DNA of 60,917 nucleotides, from NCBI GenBank assembly GCA_024639765.1, contig JAHEHU010000005.1:1338-62254 (forward strand), read 5' to 3'. This document shows, one piece after another, positions 8,839-16,914 of the stretch (position 1 is its first letter; every line of letters begins with the position of its first letter). Made by a program: the position numbers and the translations under genes. The notes under the pieces are model-generated. The model was not told where the DNA came from. It made no database searches and was given only the letters and a program-made list of their open reading frames with translations. Origin of the DNA: Eudoraea sp. GTDB taxonomy: Bacteria; Bacteroidota; Bacteroidia; Flavobacteriales; Flavobacteriaceae.

Positions 8839-10350
8839 TTATTGTGCTTTTACCCTGAAGATCCATATAGTCTCCTGATATTTTCCAAAAAACTTGCTGT
8901 CCCTCCCTTTTCTGGCCTCCTGAAGACTATCGTATCGTTCGAGATATACGTAATTATGCTTCTTTTCAGTCCTGTAAAACGACTTAGGATCTAGGCCCTT
9001 ATCCTTTAAACTCTGCATAAACCTGTTATAATAAGTCTTGGTTCCAAATATATTGACAATTAAATAATAGCCGGGTCGTATATCTTCTGTAAGAACTGCC
9101 TCTTCAAACCGCTCTCCTTTTTTGGGTTGTTCTGCCGCAGGCACCTCTTCTACAGCGACCTCTTTTTCTTTTGTTACTGTATCCAAAGAATCCTTTTTTC
9201 GTTGTAATTCCTTTAATCGTAGTTCATTTTCTGCTGCTGCAGCTTTTGATTTGGCCACAGCTATGGAGTCTTGGGTTCTTCTAAGCTGTAAAAGAGAATC
9301 CTGGGTCTTTTTCGCTGCTGCCAAAGCCAGCGCTTTTCGTTCTTTTCTGCTAAGCTTCTTTTCCTTTTCAATTTCGGTTTCCTCTTCCATTTCAGAAGGT
9401 TGCAGTATTTCTTCTTCTTGTTCTAATTCCGAGATGTCATCTCGAACAATCGGTGCCGCGAATTGATAAGAAGTTACGATCTCAAAAGTAGGTTCTTTGC
9501 CATCCAGATCTTGAGAGGTGCCAAATTCTGCGAGGGCCCCGATTGATAATTTGCCAAAAAAAGTGCCCCCTATTCCTCCAGATACCCCATAAAAATTGTG
9601 ATAGCCGGCTTGTAGCCACAATTTTTGGGTGGCAAATAGGGTGTTCATTCCGTATTGGGTATCTAATGTAGGCACTGTTTTTATATATGCCATGGGCCTA
9701 AGATATGATCCTTCAAACACACCAGACCCCGGTATTGAAAATTCATAGCTGGCATGTGCCAGAAATATTTTTTCTTCATATCCATTATTCTTCCCACCGT
9801 CTGTGACATTATAATCCACTATATTTTCGCCCACAAATCCCAAACGAAAATTTTCGTACCCCAGCTGAATTCCCGGAGATGCCTGTAGCACAAAAGCAGG
9901 ACCATTATTCAGAATTGGCAGACCCGGTCCCTGTTGAAATCTATTATCTGCTAGTTCTTGTTGAAATCCTACTACATTTAAACCCATAGCGATTTTAAAA
10001 TCCTCTGTGAAATTGAATTCATAGGCATAATTTAATATCCCGCCCGTTTGAAGAAATACCCCGGTATTTTGCTGTAAAAATCCAACACCAAAAGCAGCGT
10101 TTCCCTTAAGTCTGTGGGAATAATTTATAAAAACCGTAGTAGGATCCGCATCAATTTGCTGCCATTGCCAACGCGTCCACAAAGACAGTGACTGTGGATT
10201 ATTTCTGTCTAGTGTAAAACTGGGATTTAAAAGGCTGCTATTGAATTGAGTTAAATTGTATTGCCTGAGATCCTGGGGTAACGGTACATCCTGAGCTATC
10301 ACAGTACCGCTTATTAGAAGCGCAAAGAAAATTATAAGTAGTTTTGGCAT
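8839..10350 (-). CDS. PorP/SprF-family type IX secretion membrane protein with SPOR-like tail
   Basis: Outer-membrane beta-barrel of the PorP/SprF family, which in Bacteroidota associates with the type IX secretion system and with export of paired large adhesins. I start at MPKLLIIFFALL (10350), which gives a good signal peptide ending TVIAQ; the open frame extends 9 codons more. The barrel (about residues 25-310) is followed by a charged, probably coiled-coil stretch (about 315-415, rich in KERKALALAAA and Asp-Ser repeats). The last 85 residues (GYYLIVNIFG to FRVKAQ) resemble a SPOR peptidoglycan-binding fold. No partner adhesin gene is adjacent. It converges on the TetR gene with 2 bp between stops. 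Confidence 0.87.
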   Translation of the reverse strand: MPKLLIIFFALLISGTVIAQDVPLPQDLRQYNLTQFNSSLLNPSFTLDRNNPQSLSLWTRWQWQQIDADPTTVFINYSHRLKGNAAFGVGFLQQNTGVFLQTGGILNYAYEFNFTEDFKIAMGLNVVGFQQELADNRFQQGPGLPILNNGPAFVLQASPGIQLGYENFRLGFVGENIVDYNVTDGGKNNGYEEKIFLAHASYEFSIPGSGVFEGSYLRPMAYIKTVPTLDTQYGMNTLFATQKLWLQAGYHNFYGVSGGIGGTFFGKLSIGALAEFGTSQDLDGKEPTFEIVTSYQFAAPIVRDDISELEQEEEILQPSEMEEETEIEKEKKLSRKERKALALAAAKKTQDSLLQLRRTQDSIAVAKSKAAAAENELRLKELQRKKDSLDTVTKEKEVAVEEVPAAEQPKKGERFEEAVLTEDIRPGYYLIVNIFGTKTYYNRFMQSLKDKGLDPKSFYRTEKKHNYVYLERYDSLQEARKGRDSKFFGKYQETIWIFRVKAQ

Positions 10351-10439
10351 ATAAGGATACAAAAAAGTAAAATTCATACTATTTTTACGATAGTAAAGTT
10401 ACGTATTAGAACGAAACCCACTAGAAAAACCACATTAAT

Positions 10440-10985
10440 ATGAGACCAAAGGGACTGATTATTCTATTAGCATTGTTCACTTTATTTTATAGTTGTAAAG
10501 AAGAATCTAAGGTAGAAGGCACAGAGATAGGTCCTGAAGTTTCTACTTTTTACTTTATAAGGCACGCGGAAAAGGATAGGAGTGATCCTGAAAACAGTGA
10601 TCCTGAGCTTAATCAAAAAGGACTGGGAAGAGCTATGCACTGGGCAGAGATCCTTAAAGAAGCGAATATAAATGCCATCTATACCACAGATTATGCCCGT
10701 ACCACCATGACAGCTGCACCAACAGAGGTGAAAAATGATCTTATACGTCAGTATTATGATCCATCCATGATCAATATTGCAGAATTCAAGGCTGAAAATA
10801 TCGGAAAGAATGTTTTAGTTGTAGGCCATAGTAATACAACTCCCGATTTTGTAAACAAGATGATAGGAGAAGAAAAATACCCCTCAATGGAAGACACGGA
10901 CAATGGCAGCCTGTTTATCGTGCAACAAATTGGGGACATGACTACCGATATGCGGTTGACATTCAATTGTAATTGCCCTGACTAA
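10440..10985 (+). CDS. Histidine phosphatase (SixA-like) lipoprotein
   Basis: A 181-residue member of the histidine phosphatase superfamily. The RHAEK motif at about residues 42-46 carries the phospho-accepting histidine. GHSNTTPD near residue 130 holds the second catalytic histidine. The N-terminus is a lipoprotein signal (LFTLFYSC, Cys at about 19), so it acts at a membrane facing the periplasm, unlike cytosolic E. coli SixA. The substrate is unknown. The last 23 bp overlap the 3' end of the convergent lipoprotein gene. No promoter match was found. Confidence 0.87.
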   Translation: MRPKGLIILLALFTLFYSCKEESKVEGTEIGPEVSTFYFIRHAEKDRSDPENSDPELNQKGLGRAMHWAEILKEANINAIYTTDYARTTMTAAPTEVKNDLIRQYYDPSMINIAEFKAENIGKNVLVVGHSNTTPDFVNKMIGEEKYPSMEDTDNGSLFIVQQIGDMTTDMRLTFNCNCPD

Positions 10986-11712
10986 CCACAATATCCTCTA
11001 ATTCTATTTTAGAAAGTAATTCTAGTTCCCCTTTTTCAAATAGCCCTTCTATTTGACCGATCGCGGCTTTCCCCTTGGGTTTGAAGTTGTAATAATCAAC
11101 AAAACGCAGCCCGTTTATATATCGTTCGTTGTACGCTTCCCGAAAGCGTATTCCACCACCGTTCACATGGAATTCATAGGCTAAATAGGTGGGTTTATAG
11201 GTTTTTTCATCTATCCAATAGATATACACGTCTTCAAAATCATCACCGCCCCCCTGCTGATCAAACGTTACCTTTATTTTATAATAATCCTTTCCTTTTA
11301 TTTCTTTTTTGCCCAAAAACTCTTTCTGTACGGCCTCATCATTTAGGCCATATGGTAACTGTGCAAAATAATGAACGGAATTAATAGAATTGCCATAAAC
11401 CGTTGCCATACTATCAGTGACCGGAATAGTATCCTGATCGAGAAGGCGTGTAAAATCATTTCCATTCTTAATATCCGTGACTATCCCAGAATCTGTAAGC
11501 TGTATTCTCTTTAACGTTTTGTTGCTTTTTTGACGTTCCAGAGTATACTCCTTATCCCTGAATCTAAAGCGAATATTACTTGTCTTATAGAGGTCTCCGC
11601 CAGCCACTTCAATAGAGGTATCAATGATTTTTTGTACATCTCCACTTCCCGGGCTTTTCTTGCAAGACCAAAAGATTAAGGACAAGAACACTAAGAAATA
11701 GTATTTTAACAT
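10963..11712 (-). CDS. DUF6503-like lipoprotein
   Basis: A 249-residue putative lipoprotein with signal MLKYYFLVFLSLIFWSC (Cys at 17). The body is beta-rich and resembles the DUF6503 / LolA-like outer-membrane lipoprotein-sorting fold (IIDTSIEVAGGDLYKTSNIRF at the start; late YIYWIDEKTYKPTYLAYEF). That similarity suggests a lipid- or lipoprotein-binding periplasmic role, but this is inference. It converges on the SixA-like gene with a 23-bp coding overlap. Upstream on the minus strand, TTTCTTTG (one mismatch to TAnnTTTG) about 25 nt before the ATG could be its -7 box. Confidence 0.72.
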   Translation of the reverse strand: MLKYYFLVFLSLIFWSCKKSPGSGDVQKIIDTSIEVAGGDLYKTSNIRFRFRDKEYTLERQKSNKTLKRIQLTDSGIVTDIKNGNDFTRLLDQDTIPVTDSMATVYGNSINSVHYFAQLPYGLNDEAVQKEFLGKKEIKGKDYYKIKVTFDQQGGGDDFEDVYIYWIDEKTYKPTYLAYEFHVNGGGIRFREAYNERYINGLRFVDYYNFKPKGKAAIGQIEGLFEKGELELLSKIELEDIVVSQGNYN

Positions 11713-11792
11713 AGCTGATAAATTCGTGTTTACGATGCAAAGAAACAGGGATTATTCCATAAAATGGGCATAGGAGCTCGAAGATTTGTTCT

Positions 11793-11800
11793 TATTTTTG
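11793..11800 (+). promoter_or_regulatory. -7 box of smpB, very close to the start codon
   Basis: TATTTTTG is an exact TAnnTTTG match and ends only 7 nt before the smpB ATG at 11808. Transcription would start about 4 nt after the box, leaving a leader of roughly 4 nt. No -33 TTG is seen at the standard distance. Confidence 0.5.
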
Positions 11801-11807
11801 TGCCAAC

Positions 11808-12269
11808 ATGCAGAATAAGATAAATATTAAAAATAAGAAGGCAAGTTTTCAGTACGAGTTGCTCGATACCTATATTGCCGGTATAGTGCTTGCCGGTACC
11901 GAGATCAAATCGATAAGACTTGGAAAGGCCTCTATCACTGAGAGCTTCTGTGAATTTAATGAAAAGGGAGAATTATTTGTAATTAATATGCAGATAGATG
12001 AATACTCTCATGCTTCCCACTTTAATCATCAACCAAAAGCGGAACGTAAACTCTTGCTGAATAAAAAGGAATTAAAAAAATTACATAAGGAGGTCACTAC
12101 AAGTGGTCTCACCATTGTTCCGCTAGCTGTTTTTATGAATGATAAGGGTCTGGCCAAAATGAAAATAGCCCTTGCAAAAGGAAAAAAATTATATGACAAA
12201 CGCGAATCCATTAAAAACAGAGAGAGCAAAGTTCGCTTAGACCGGATCAAAAAAAGCTTTAACAACTAG
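11808..12269 (+). CDS. smpB: SsrA-binding protein SmpB
   Basis: RNA-binding partner of tmRNA in trans-translation, which rescues stalled ribosomes and tags the incomplete protein. The 153-residue sequence has the family start (NIKNKKASFQYELLDTYIAGIVLAGTEIKSIR), the central RKLLLNKKEL and the basic C-terminal tail (KKLYDKRESIK... RLDRIKKSF) that enters the decoding site. Length and layout are normal. It is a single-gene unit. The predicted promoter sits almost on the start codon, so the mRNA would have almost no 5' leader. The ssrA gene itself is not in the window. Confidence 0.97.
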   Translation: MQNKINIKNKKASFQYELLDTYIAGIVLAGTEIKSIRLGKASITESFCEFNEKGELFVINMQIDEYSHASHFNHQPKAERKLLLNKKELKKLHKEVTTSGLTIVPLAVFMNDKGLAKMKIALAKGKKLYDKRESIKNRESKVRLDRIKKSFNN

Positions 12270-12334
12270 GATTCCATTGTAAAGAATCCAAATTCACGTA
12301 CCGGGTAAAGGTCGGAGACAAAGCCTTGATCCCT

Positions 12335-12976
12335 TTAATTCTTATTTTCAAGCAGTGGCACAAAACGGAACGTGCCAAATGCTTCACGGGCAAATTCAGT
12401 ATCAGATTTTCTTGTAATACGCAACATTTCCTGATCTCCCTCCCCTACCGGGATGACCAATTTTCCTCCTACTTTTAATTGAGCCAGTAATTTTTTGGGT
12501 ACCTCCGGCGCGCCGGCCGTTACAATGATCCTGTCAAAAGGAGCTTGTTCGGGTAATCCCTTATACCCATCACCAAATACAAATTTCTTTGGTCTGTATC
12601 CCATTTTCTTAAAGAACAAATTGGTCTTCTTAAAAAGTTCACGTTGTCTTTCTATGGTGTACACTTTGGCCCTAAGATGCAGTAAAACGGCAGTCTGATA
12701 ACCACTACCCGTGCCTATTTCTAATACTTTATGGTCTGGTTCTACCTCCAATAGTTCTGTCTGGAATGCTACCGTATATGGCTGAGAGATCGTTTGATCG
12801 GCAGCAATAGGAAACGGCTTGTCCTGGTAGGCATGGTCTTCAAAACTGCTATCCATAAATAAATGTCTTGGAATGGTACGAATGGCCTCAAGGACCTTTT
12901 TATTATGAATGCCCTTGGAAGCAACCAGTTCTGCCAACTGATTCCTCATTCCTTTGTGTTTGAAGGTGTCTTTCAA
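12335..12976 (-). CDS. pcm: Protein-L-isoaspartate O-methyltransferase
   Basis: SAM-dependent repair enzyme that methylates isoaspartyl residues in damaged proteins. It shows LFMDSSFEDHAYQDKPFPI, the SAM site VLEIGTGSGYQTAVL and the IIVTAGAPEVPK motif, all typical of PCMT. I start it at TTG 12976 (MKDTFKHKGMRNQL), which matches the N-terminus of related enzymes and gives 213 residues. An alternative GTG at 13024 adds 16 residues, and the first ATG (12949) would trim conserved residues. TAACTTTA on the minus strand upstream of the TTG is one mismatch from a -7 box. It diverges from the Gfo/Idh gene. Confidence 0.92.
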   Translation of the reverse strand: MKDTFKHKGMRNQLAELVASKGIHNKKVLEAIRTIPRHLFMDSSFEDHAYQDKPFPIAADQTISQPYTVAFQTELLEVEPDHKVLEIGTGSGYQTAVLLHLRAKVYTIERQRELFKKTNLFFKKMGYRPKKFVFGDGYKGLPEQAPFDRIIVTAGAPEVPKKLLAQLKVGGKLVIPVGEGDQEMLRITRKSDTEFAREAFGTFRFVPLLENKN

Positions 12977-13045
12977 AAAATTTTGTATTTCTTGGGTTCG
13001 GATTGATATTGGTAAAGTTACCACATTTTGTATTTCTCAGCTTAG

Positions 13046-13075
13046 TTTGTATTAGGATTAATCTGCGTATTTTTG
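13046..13075 (+). promoter_or_regulatory. Promoter of the Gfo/Idh-to-gluconokinase gene run
   Basis: TTTG (13046-13049), an 18-nt spacer and TATTTTTG (13068-13075) form a full consensus Bacteroidota promoter. The predicted start near 13079 gives a 13-nt leader before the ATG at 13092. Confidence 0.78.
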
Positions 13076-13091
13076 ACAAAAATGAAGTTCT

Positions 13092-14051
13092 ATGCTCAAA
13101 GTTGGAGTACTGGGTGCCGGCCATCTTGGAAAAATACACTTACGGCTCTTAAAAGAATCCTCTAAATATGATTTGGTTGGTTTTTATGATGCCGATGCCA
13201 TTAATGGAAAAAAAGTAGCGGCAGAATTTGGATACCAATATTATGACAATATCAACACTCTGATAGATGCTGTTGAAGTCGTAGATATTGTTACCCCTAC
13301 CCTTTCTCATTTTGATTGTGCCAAAAAGGCCATGGAAAAAGGGAAACACATCTTCCTAGAAAAACCCATCACTAAAACTCTTGAAGAAGCGGAAGAACTT
13401 CTTGTTCTTGAAAAGAAATACCGTGTTAAAGGCCAGGTTGGGCATGTTGAACGTTTTAATCCGGCTTTTACCGCCATTAAGGATTCTATACATAACCCAA
13501 TGTTCATTGAAACACATAGGTTAGCTGAATTCAATCCCAGGGGTACAGATGTTCCCGTTGTTCTAGACCTAATGATCCATGATATTGATGCCATTTTAAG
13601 TGTAGTACCATCGGAAGTAAAGGAGATCCACGCCAGCGGTGTATCTGTGATCAGTAAATCCCCGGATATTGCGAATGCCAGAATAGCCTTTAAAAATGGA
13701 TGCGTGGCAAATCTTACTGCAAGCCGGATCTCGCTTAAGAACATGAGGAAATCCAGGTTTTTTCAACAAGATGCCTACATTTCTGTCGACTTTCTTGAAA
13801 AAAAGGTAGAAGTGGTAAAAATGAAGGATGCTCCGGAAACACCAGGTGAATTCGACATGATATTACAAAACGCTGAAGGAATTAAAAAACAAATTTATTT
13901 TGAAAATCCGTCCATCGAGAACAATAATGCCATTCTTGATGAACTTGAAACATTTGCCGATGCCATCACTGAGGATACCATTCCCCAAGTAAGTCTGGCA
14001 GATGGCACCAAGGCCTTGCGAGTGGCATTGCAGATTATTGAATCATTTTAA
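13092..14051 (+). CDS. Gfo/Idh/MocA-family NAD(P)-dependent oxidoreductase
   Basis: A 319-residue dehydrogenase with an N-terminal Rossmann fold (VGVLGAGHLGKIHLRLL) and the family signature FLEKPITKTLEEAEELL around residues 90-110. The C-terminal substrate domain contains GHVERFNPAF and DLMIHDIDAIL. Such enzymes oxidise or reduce sugars, inositols or pterin-like compounds; the substrate cannot be read from sequence. It is the first gene of an eight-gene plus-strand run and has its own consensus promoter. The next gene starts 23 bp after its stop. Confidence 0.92.
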   Translation: MLKVGVLGAGHLGKIHLRLLKESSKYDLVGFYDADAINGKKVAAEFGYQYYDNINTLIDAVEVVDIVTPTLSHFDCAKKAMEKGKHIFLEKPITKTLEEAEELLVLEKKYRVKGQVGHVERFNPAFTAIKDSIHNPMFIETHRLAEFNPRGTDVPVVLDLMIHDIDAILSVVPSEVKEIHASGVSVISKSPDIANARIAFKNGCVANLTASRISLKNMRKSRFFQQDAYISVDFLEKKVEVVKMKDAPETPGEFDMILQNAEGIKKQIYFENPSIENNNAILDELETFADAITEDTIPQVSLADGTKALRVALQIIESF

Positions 14052-14074
14052 ATAGATTAGTCAAACTCCTGTAT

Positions 14075-14971
14075 ATGATAAAAAATGTAACTGTAATAGG
14101 TGCAGGGACCATGGGAAATGGGATAGCGCATGTCTTTGCTCAAAACGGATTTAAGGTGACCATGGTAGATGTCTCAGAAGAGGCATTGAAAAAGGGCCTG
14201 GAAACTATTAGCCGGAATTTGGACCGGATGGTAAAAAAGGGTGACATTAGTCCCGAGGATTCTAAATCTGCCCTACAAAATATCACTACCAATACAAATA
14301 TAAAGACTGGAGCTGCAGAATCGGATCTTGTAGTGGAGGCTGCCACAGAAAATCTAGACCTTAAACTTCAGATTTTTAAAGAATTAGACGCTGCCTGTCC
14401 TCCTTCTTCCATCCTCGCCACCAATACTTCTTCCATATCAATAACGCATATAGCTTCTGTTACCAAAAGACCTGAAAAGGTCATAGGAATGCACTTTATG
14501 AATCCCGTGCCCATAATGAAGTTGGTAGAGATCATACGCGGATATTCAACATCTGATGAAGTAACTGAACAGATCATGGCCCTATCCACAAAACTAGGAA
14601 AGACCCCAACGGAGGTGAATGACTATCCCGGATTTGTAGCCAATAGGATATTAATGCCAATGATCAATGAGGCCATTGAAACGTTGTACAATGGTGTTGC
14701 AGGCGTACTCGAAATAGATACTGTGATGAAACTAGGTATGGCGCATCCAATGGGACCATTACAACTGGCAGATTTTATTGGCTTAGATGTATGCCTATCT
14801 ATCCTGAACGTAATGTATAATGGCTTTAAAAATCCTAAATATGCCCCATGCCCCTTGCTGGTAAATATGGTAATGGCAGGTAAATTAGGAGTAAAGTCGG
14901 GGGAAGGTTTCTACGACTATACCGAAAGCAGGAAAGCAGAGCAGGTATCTTCACAATTTAAGCGTGCATAA
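14075..14971 (+). CDS. 3-hydroxybutyryl-CoA (3-hydroxyacyl-CoA) dehydrogenase
   Basis: NAD-dependent oxidation of L-3-hydroxyacyl-CoA to 3-ketoacyl-CoA, in fatty acid or butanoate metabolism. The 298-residue protein has the NAD site VIGAGTMGNGIAHVFAQNGF at the very N-terminus, the catalytic segment GMHFMNPVPIMKLVEII with the key histidine and glutamate, and the C-terminal dimerisation domain with DYPGFVANRILMPMINEA. It is the stand-alone short form, not the FadB fusion. Its stop codon overlaps the start of the next gene (TAATG). Confidence 0.94.
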   Translation: MIKNVTVIGAGTMGNGIAHVFAQNGFKVTMVDVSEEALKKGLETISRNLDRMVKKGDISPEDSKSALQNITTNTNIKTGAAESDLVVEAATENLDLKLQIFKELDAACPPSSILATNTSSISITHIASVTKRPEKVIGMHFMNPVPIMKLVEIIRGYSTSDEVTEQIMALSTKLGKTPTEVNDYPGFVANRILMPMINEAIETLYNGVAGVLEIDTVMKLGMAHPMGPLQLADFIGLDVCLSILNVMYNGFKNPKYAPCPLLVNMVMAGKLGVKSGEGFYDYTESRKAEQVSSQFKRA

Positions 14972-16206
14972 TGGCAATTGTAAGACCTTTTAAAGCCATA
15001 AGACCGGCCGCTGATAAAGTGGCTCATGTAGCGTCCCGATCTTATGAGGATTATTCCAAGGAGGAATTAAATGCCAATTTAAAATTCAATCCCTTTTCCT
15101 TTCTGCATATCATTAATCCGGGTTTCAAATTTCATAAAAAAGTATCTGGAGATGAACGGTTTAAATTAGTGCACAACAGATATATGGAGTTCCTGGAGGA
15201 AAAGGTTTTCGTAAAAGATGCAGAGGCGAACTTTTATCTTTATGAAATAAACAAAAATGGAACCAGCTGCTGTGGGATATTTTGTGCTACAAGCGTGCAG
15301 GATTACAGGAATAACCGTATTAAAAAACACGAAAATACCATTGAAAGCAGGGAAAAACTCTTTGCTCAATATCTAGATACCGTGAAGTTCAATGCAGAGC
15401 CTGTTTTAATGACCTATCCAGATCACCCTTCTGTAGCCCGGATCATAAAGCAAACTAAGAAAGAAGACACTGTATATAATTTTACTACCCCGGACAGAAC
15501 TTCACACCGGCTCTGGAAAATATCGGATAAGAAGACCATAAAAGAGATCACAGATGCCTTTGCCAATATAGATAGTCTTTATATTGCAGACGGGCACCAC
15601 AGAAGCGCATCTTCTGAACTCCTGGCACAATGGTGCGAAAAACGAAATGATAAACACCAGGGCAAAGAAGCATACAACTACTTTATGAGCTACCTGATTC
15701 CCGAAAGTGAGATCAGGATCTACGAATTCAATAGGCTTGTAAAAGACCTGAATGGGCAATCTAAAGAGTCCTTCCTTGTGAAGTTAGACGAACTCTACAG
15801 AATTAAAAAGACAGACCTGGACCTTTACAAACCTTCCAAAAAGCACCATTTCAGTATGTACCTCGATGGGGAATTCTATTCCCTTTACTTACGCAAAAAT
15901 GTCTTGCCCTTAGATGACCCTTTAAGTAAATTGGATACCCATATACTCTTTAAGACCATTTTAGAACCTATTCTAGGTATTAAAGACCTACGGAATGATA
16001 AAAGAATTCAATACGGGTATGGCAAGCACAATGTGCTTCGCATGAAAACTGAAATAGACAAGGGGAATTTTGCCGTTGGGTTTAATTTAGTTCCTATTAC
16101 CATTAATGAAATAAAAGCTATTGCAGATGCCCAACTGGTAATGCCTCCAAAGAGCACATTTATTGAACCTAAGCTCAAAAGTGGAATAGCCATCTATGAA
16201 CTATAA
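14971..16206 (+). CDS. DUF1015 family protein
   Basis: A 411-residue member of the DUF1015 family, found widely in bacteria and often beside serine/phosphoglycerate metabolism genes; its reaction is not established. The recognisable motif ADGHHRSASSE lies near residue 207, with RPFKAIRPAADKVAHVASR at the N-terminus. No transmembrane segment or signal peptide. The start overlaps the preceding stop by one base, and YggS follows after 8 bp, so co-transcription is very likely. Confidence 0.9.
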   Translation: MAIVRPFKAIRPAADKVAHVASRSYEDYSKEELNANLKFNPFSFLHIINPGFKFHKKVSGDERFKLVHNRYMEFLEEKVFVKDAEANFYLYEINKNGTSCCGIFCATSVQDYRNNRIKKHENTIESREKLFAQYLDTVKFNAEPVLMTYPDHPSVARIIKQTKKEDTVYNFTTPDRTSHRLWKISDKKTIKEITDAFANIDSLYIADGHHRSASSELLAQWCEKRNDKHQGKEAYNYFMSYLIPESEIRIYEFNRLVKDLNGQSKESFLVKLDELYRIKKTDLDLYKPSKKHHFSMYLDGEFYSLYLRKNVLPLDDPLSKLDTHILFKTILEPILGIKDLRNDKRIQYGYGKHNVLRMKTEIDKGNFAVGFNLVPITINEIKAIADAQLVMPPKSTFIEPKLKSGIAIYEL

Positions 16207-16214
16207 TTCGCATA

Positions 16215-16874
16215 ATGTCCATTGCTACTAATTTAAGGAGAATCAAATCGGAAATACCGGAAAATGTGTGCCTGGTAGCAGTCTCCAAAACAAAAACATC
16301 CAGTGATATCCTGGAGGCATACGAGGCCGGTCAACGTGTATTTGGTGAGAACAGGGTTCAGGAAATGACTCAAAAATGGTCAGAACTTCCCAAGGATATT
16401 GAATGGCACATGATAGGTCATGTACAGCGAAATAAAGTAAAATACATGGCTCCTTATGTATCATTGATCCATGGGGTAGACAGTTTAAAATTATTGAAGG
16501 AAATCAATAAACAGGCAAAAAAAGAAGCAAGGGTCATTTCATGTTTGTTACAAGTGCATATTGCCCAAGAAGAGACCAAATTTGGCTTTGATGAGCATGA
16601 ATTGGAAGCATTGGCCGATAGTGAGGTTATACAAGGCCTTTCCAATGTAAAGATCAAAGGTTTGATGGGGATGGCAACCTTTACTGATAATACATCACAG
16701 ATAAGAAAAGAGTTTACAACACTCCGCAGTATGTTCCAAACCTTAAAAAAAGATATTCCTGATATCACTGAACTCTCTATGGGAATGAGCGGTGATTACA
16801 TCATCGCAATAGAAGAAGGAAGTACCATGGTACGCATTGGAAGTAGTATCTTTGGAGCAAGAAATAAGACCTGA
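16215..16874 (+). CDS. YggS/PROSC-family PLP homeostasis protein
   Basis: PLP-binding protein that buffers pyridoxal phosphate and affects amino-acid pools. It has the alanine-racemase-like barrel fold but no known catalysis. The 219 residues show the PLP lysine in LVAVSKTKTSSDILEAY (about residue 25), GENRVQEM, EWHMIGHVQRNKVKYM and the phosphate-binding MGMSGDYIIAIEEGSTMVRIG. It lies 8 bp after DUF1015 and 40 bp before the exonuclease gene, inside the long gene run. Confidence 0.95.
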   Translation: MSIATNLRRIKSEIPENVCLVAVSKTKTSSDILEAYEAGQRVFGENRVQEMTQKWSELPKDIEWHMIGHVQRNKVKYMAPYVSLIHGVDSLKLLKEINKQAKKEARVISCLLQVHIAQEETKFGFDEHELEALADSEVIQGLSNVKIKGLMGMATFTDNTSQIRKEFTTLRSMFQTLKKDIPDITELSMGMSGDYIIAIEEGSTMVRIGSSIFGARNKT

Positions 16875-16914
16875 GAGGTCCGAATGAACAGAAAGATTCA
16901 ATGAAGGATACCCT

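Noticed and set aside
9122-9466. Long serine-rich open frame on the plus strand within the PorP/SprF gene
   Set aside because: It is the antisense of the lysine/glutamate/alanine-rich linker; its composition is an artefact of that coding strand.
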